Shown here piece after piece: positions 5,931 to 7,286 of a stretch of 7,286 nt of DNA. The stretch is from Candidatus Cloacimonadota bacterium. Lineage in GTDB: Bacteria > Cloacimonadota > Cloacimonadia > Cloacimonadales > TCS61. The stretch covers positions 1 through 7,286 of the forward strand of contig JAUVKM010000098.1 of assembly GCA_030596265.1 (NCBI GenBank). Reading direction: 5' to 3'. A program made the translations under genes and the position numbers. A model generated the notes under the pieces. That model was not told where the DNA came from and searched no databases. It saw only the letters and a program-made list of their open reading frames with translations. The stretch's first letter is position 1, and each line of letters begins with the position of its first letter.

Positions 5931-7286
5931 CTACTCTTCTATTCCAACTTTCTTCTTTGCAATCATGCTGTAAACAACCGGTAGAAAAATAAGAGTGAGA
6001 AAAGTTGCACTGATAAGACCACCAATAACAGTAAGAGCCATTGGAGCTTTTAATTCTGATCCTTCACTTGTACTTAATGCCATTGGCAACATTCCCATCA
6101 TCGTTGTAATTGCTGTTATCAGAACCGGACGTAATCTATCTTTACCAGCTTGAATGATCGCATCTCTTTTTTCCATACCTTTAAGCCTGAGTTGATTCAT
6201 ATGGTCTATTAGCACAATTCCGTTATTCACCACAATACCAGATAGGATAATACCTCCCACAAAACTAACAACCGAAAGTGTAGTTCCGGTTATTCCTAAA
6301 ATGAACATAACACCGATAACAGCCAATGGAATTGTGAACATCACGATAAAGGGTTGACGCAGTGATTCAAACTGTGATGCCATCACAATATAAACCAGCA
6401 CAACAGCCAATAATAATGCCAGAGAAAGAGTTTTAAATGCTTCCTGCATATCTTCATAAGCTCCACCAATATTTACAAAATATCCTGCTGGAAGATCATC
6501 AATAATATCAAATATTCTTGTGCTTACATCAGCTACAACTCCACCCATATCTTTAGTTCCTGAGATATTTGCAGAAACTGTAACTTTTCTTGTTTGCTTT
6601 TCATGGCTAATCACACGAGGTCCTTCGGCATATTCAATATGAGCTATCTGATTGAGCGGAATAGAAAATCCCATTGGAGAAATGATAGCAATATGCATAA
6701 TATCTTCAAAGCTGTTACGCGTTTCTTCATCCAATCTTACTAGAATATCTAACTCTTCGCCCGCTTTTCGAAATACTCCTGCTTGTGTTCCAATTGAGGC
6801 TGTTTTTATCGTAGAGGCAATCTGATAAGTTGTAAGTCCATATTTAAATGCTTTATCTTTATCGATGATTATATGAGCTTCCGGTTTTCCTTCTATCACA
6901 GAATTCACAACATCACTCACATGCTTAACTTCTTTTATTCTCTCTTCTATTCTTCCGGCAAATTCTTTTAATACTTCAAGATCTTTACCAAATATTTTTA
7001 TTTCAATTGGATGTGCCTGCCCTCCTCCCATCAACTCCTCACTTGTGAGGAAATTGATATCTGCTCCTTCTATTTTGGGAAGCTGCTCACGAACTCTTTT
7101 TTGAATTTCTTCATAGGAAATATCTCTATCTTTCTGCTGGTATAACCTGGCAAAAACCTGTGCTTCATTCACTTCCTGCGGATTTGTAGGATCTGCCTGA
7201 GCTTGTGCATCAGACATCGGTCCAACCAGAGACATCACATGTTTTACTCCCTCCACCTGCATAAATACATCTTCTATCTGACGTAC
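5931..7286 (-). CDS. RND-family efflux transporter, C-terminal part
   Basis: The frame is open to the window edge, so the 5' part is missing; 451 residues are visible of a family near 1,000-1,060. The protein is an inner-membrane proton-driven pump subunit of the AcrB/HAE1-like type, which normally works with a periplasmic adaptor and an outer-membrane channel. Visible residues 1 to about 280 are periplasmic porter and docking subdomains, with TASIGTQAG (162-170) and RVISHEKQTRKVTVSANISG (224-243). They are followed by five helices at about 287-305, 312-331, 336-360, 385-404 and 417-442, corresponding to the last helices of the family. SQFESLRQP (304-312), GIVVNNGIVLID (350-361) and GSELKAPMALTVIGGL (409-424) are typical RND motifs. 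The helix-4 proton-relay acids, which would separate drug from metal exporters, are outside the window. The ATG at 7262 is internal. The gene ends in a strong hairpin. Confidence 0.95.
   Translation of the reverse strand, partial: VRQIEDVFMQVEGVKHVMSLVGPMSDAQAQADPTNPQEVNEAQVFARLYQQKDRDISYEEIQKRVREQLPKIEGADINFLTSEELMGGGQAHPIEIKIFGKDLEVLKEFAGRIEERIKEVKHVSDVVNSVIEGKPEAHIIIDKDKAFKYGLTTYQIASTIKTASIGTQAGVFRKAGEELDILVRLDEETRNSFEDIMHIAIISPMGFSIPLNQIAHIEYAEGPRVISHEKQTRKVTVSANISGTKDMGGVVADVSTRIFDIIDDLPAGYFVNIGGAYEDMQEAFKTLSLALLLAVVLVYIVMASQFESLRQPFIVMFTIPLAVIGVMFILGITGTTLSVVSFVGGIILSGIVVNNGIVLIDHMNQLRLKGMEKRDAIIQAGKDRLRPVLITAITTMMGMLPMALSTSEGSELKAPMALTVIGGLISATFLTLIFLPVVYSMIAKKKVGIEE

Noticed and set aside
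5789..5992. Small plus-strand open frame whose translation includes SSFDYAQDD
   Set aside because: It is a read-through of repeat copy B and the efflux terminator; this peptide is a familiar spurious translation of this widespread intergenic repeat, and no ribosome site supports it.

Overview
The window is AT-rich bacterial DNA with seven protein genes (two cut by the window edges), three tRNA genes and a two-copy intergenic repeat. The organism cannot be fixed from this alone. AT-rich codon use, clear Shine-Dalgarno sites (AGAGG, GAGG, GGAG), tRNAs with encoded CCA, and the presence of BtpA-family, MEMO/AmrB-family and RND efflux genes suit an anaerobic or environmental lineage of the FCB type. 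Cloacimonadota is a guess, not a demonstrated assignment.

Left part (1-1625): the 3' end of a BtpA/SgcQ-family TIM-barrel gene runs rightward and converges on a leftward tRNA cluster, Gly(GCC)-Cys(GCA)-Leu(UAA), which ends in a strong hairpin terminator at 441-480. Upstream of the tRNAs, on the same strand, is a complete AmmeMemoRadiSam system protein B (MEMO) gene. A TTGACA box just past its stop may give the tRNAs their own promoter.

Centre (1626-4098): a 155-base divergent intergenic region separates the MEMO gene from a rightward pair. The first gene is unusual: a full PdxA (4-hydroxythreonine-4-phosphate dehydrogenase, vitamin B6 synthesis) joined in frame to a full class I SAM-dependent methyltransferase. 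Its stop codon overlaps the start of rnhB (RNase HII) in TAATG, so the two are probably translationally coupled.

Right part (4099-7286): a two-gene unit of unrecognised proteins (a soluble protein of 289 residues and an overlapping four-helix membrane protein of about 139 residues) is markedly more AT-rich than its surroundings. It is bracketed by two same-orientation copies of a roughly 95-base repeat with an imperfect inverted-repeat structure. Several hairpins, including a likely terminator, lie between this unit and the second repeat. The window ends inside a leftward RND-family efflux pump gene, of which the C-terminal 451 residues are visible, with its own terminator.

The points most worth following are the PdxA-methyltransferase fusion and the repeat-flanked AT-rich gene pair, which looks like an accessory insertion of unknown function.
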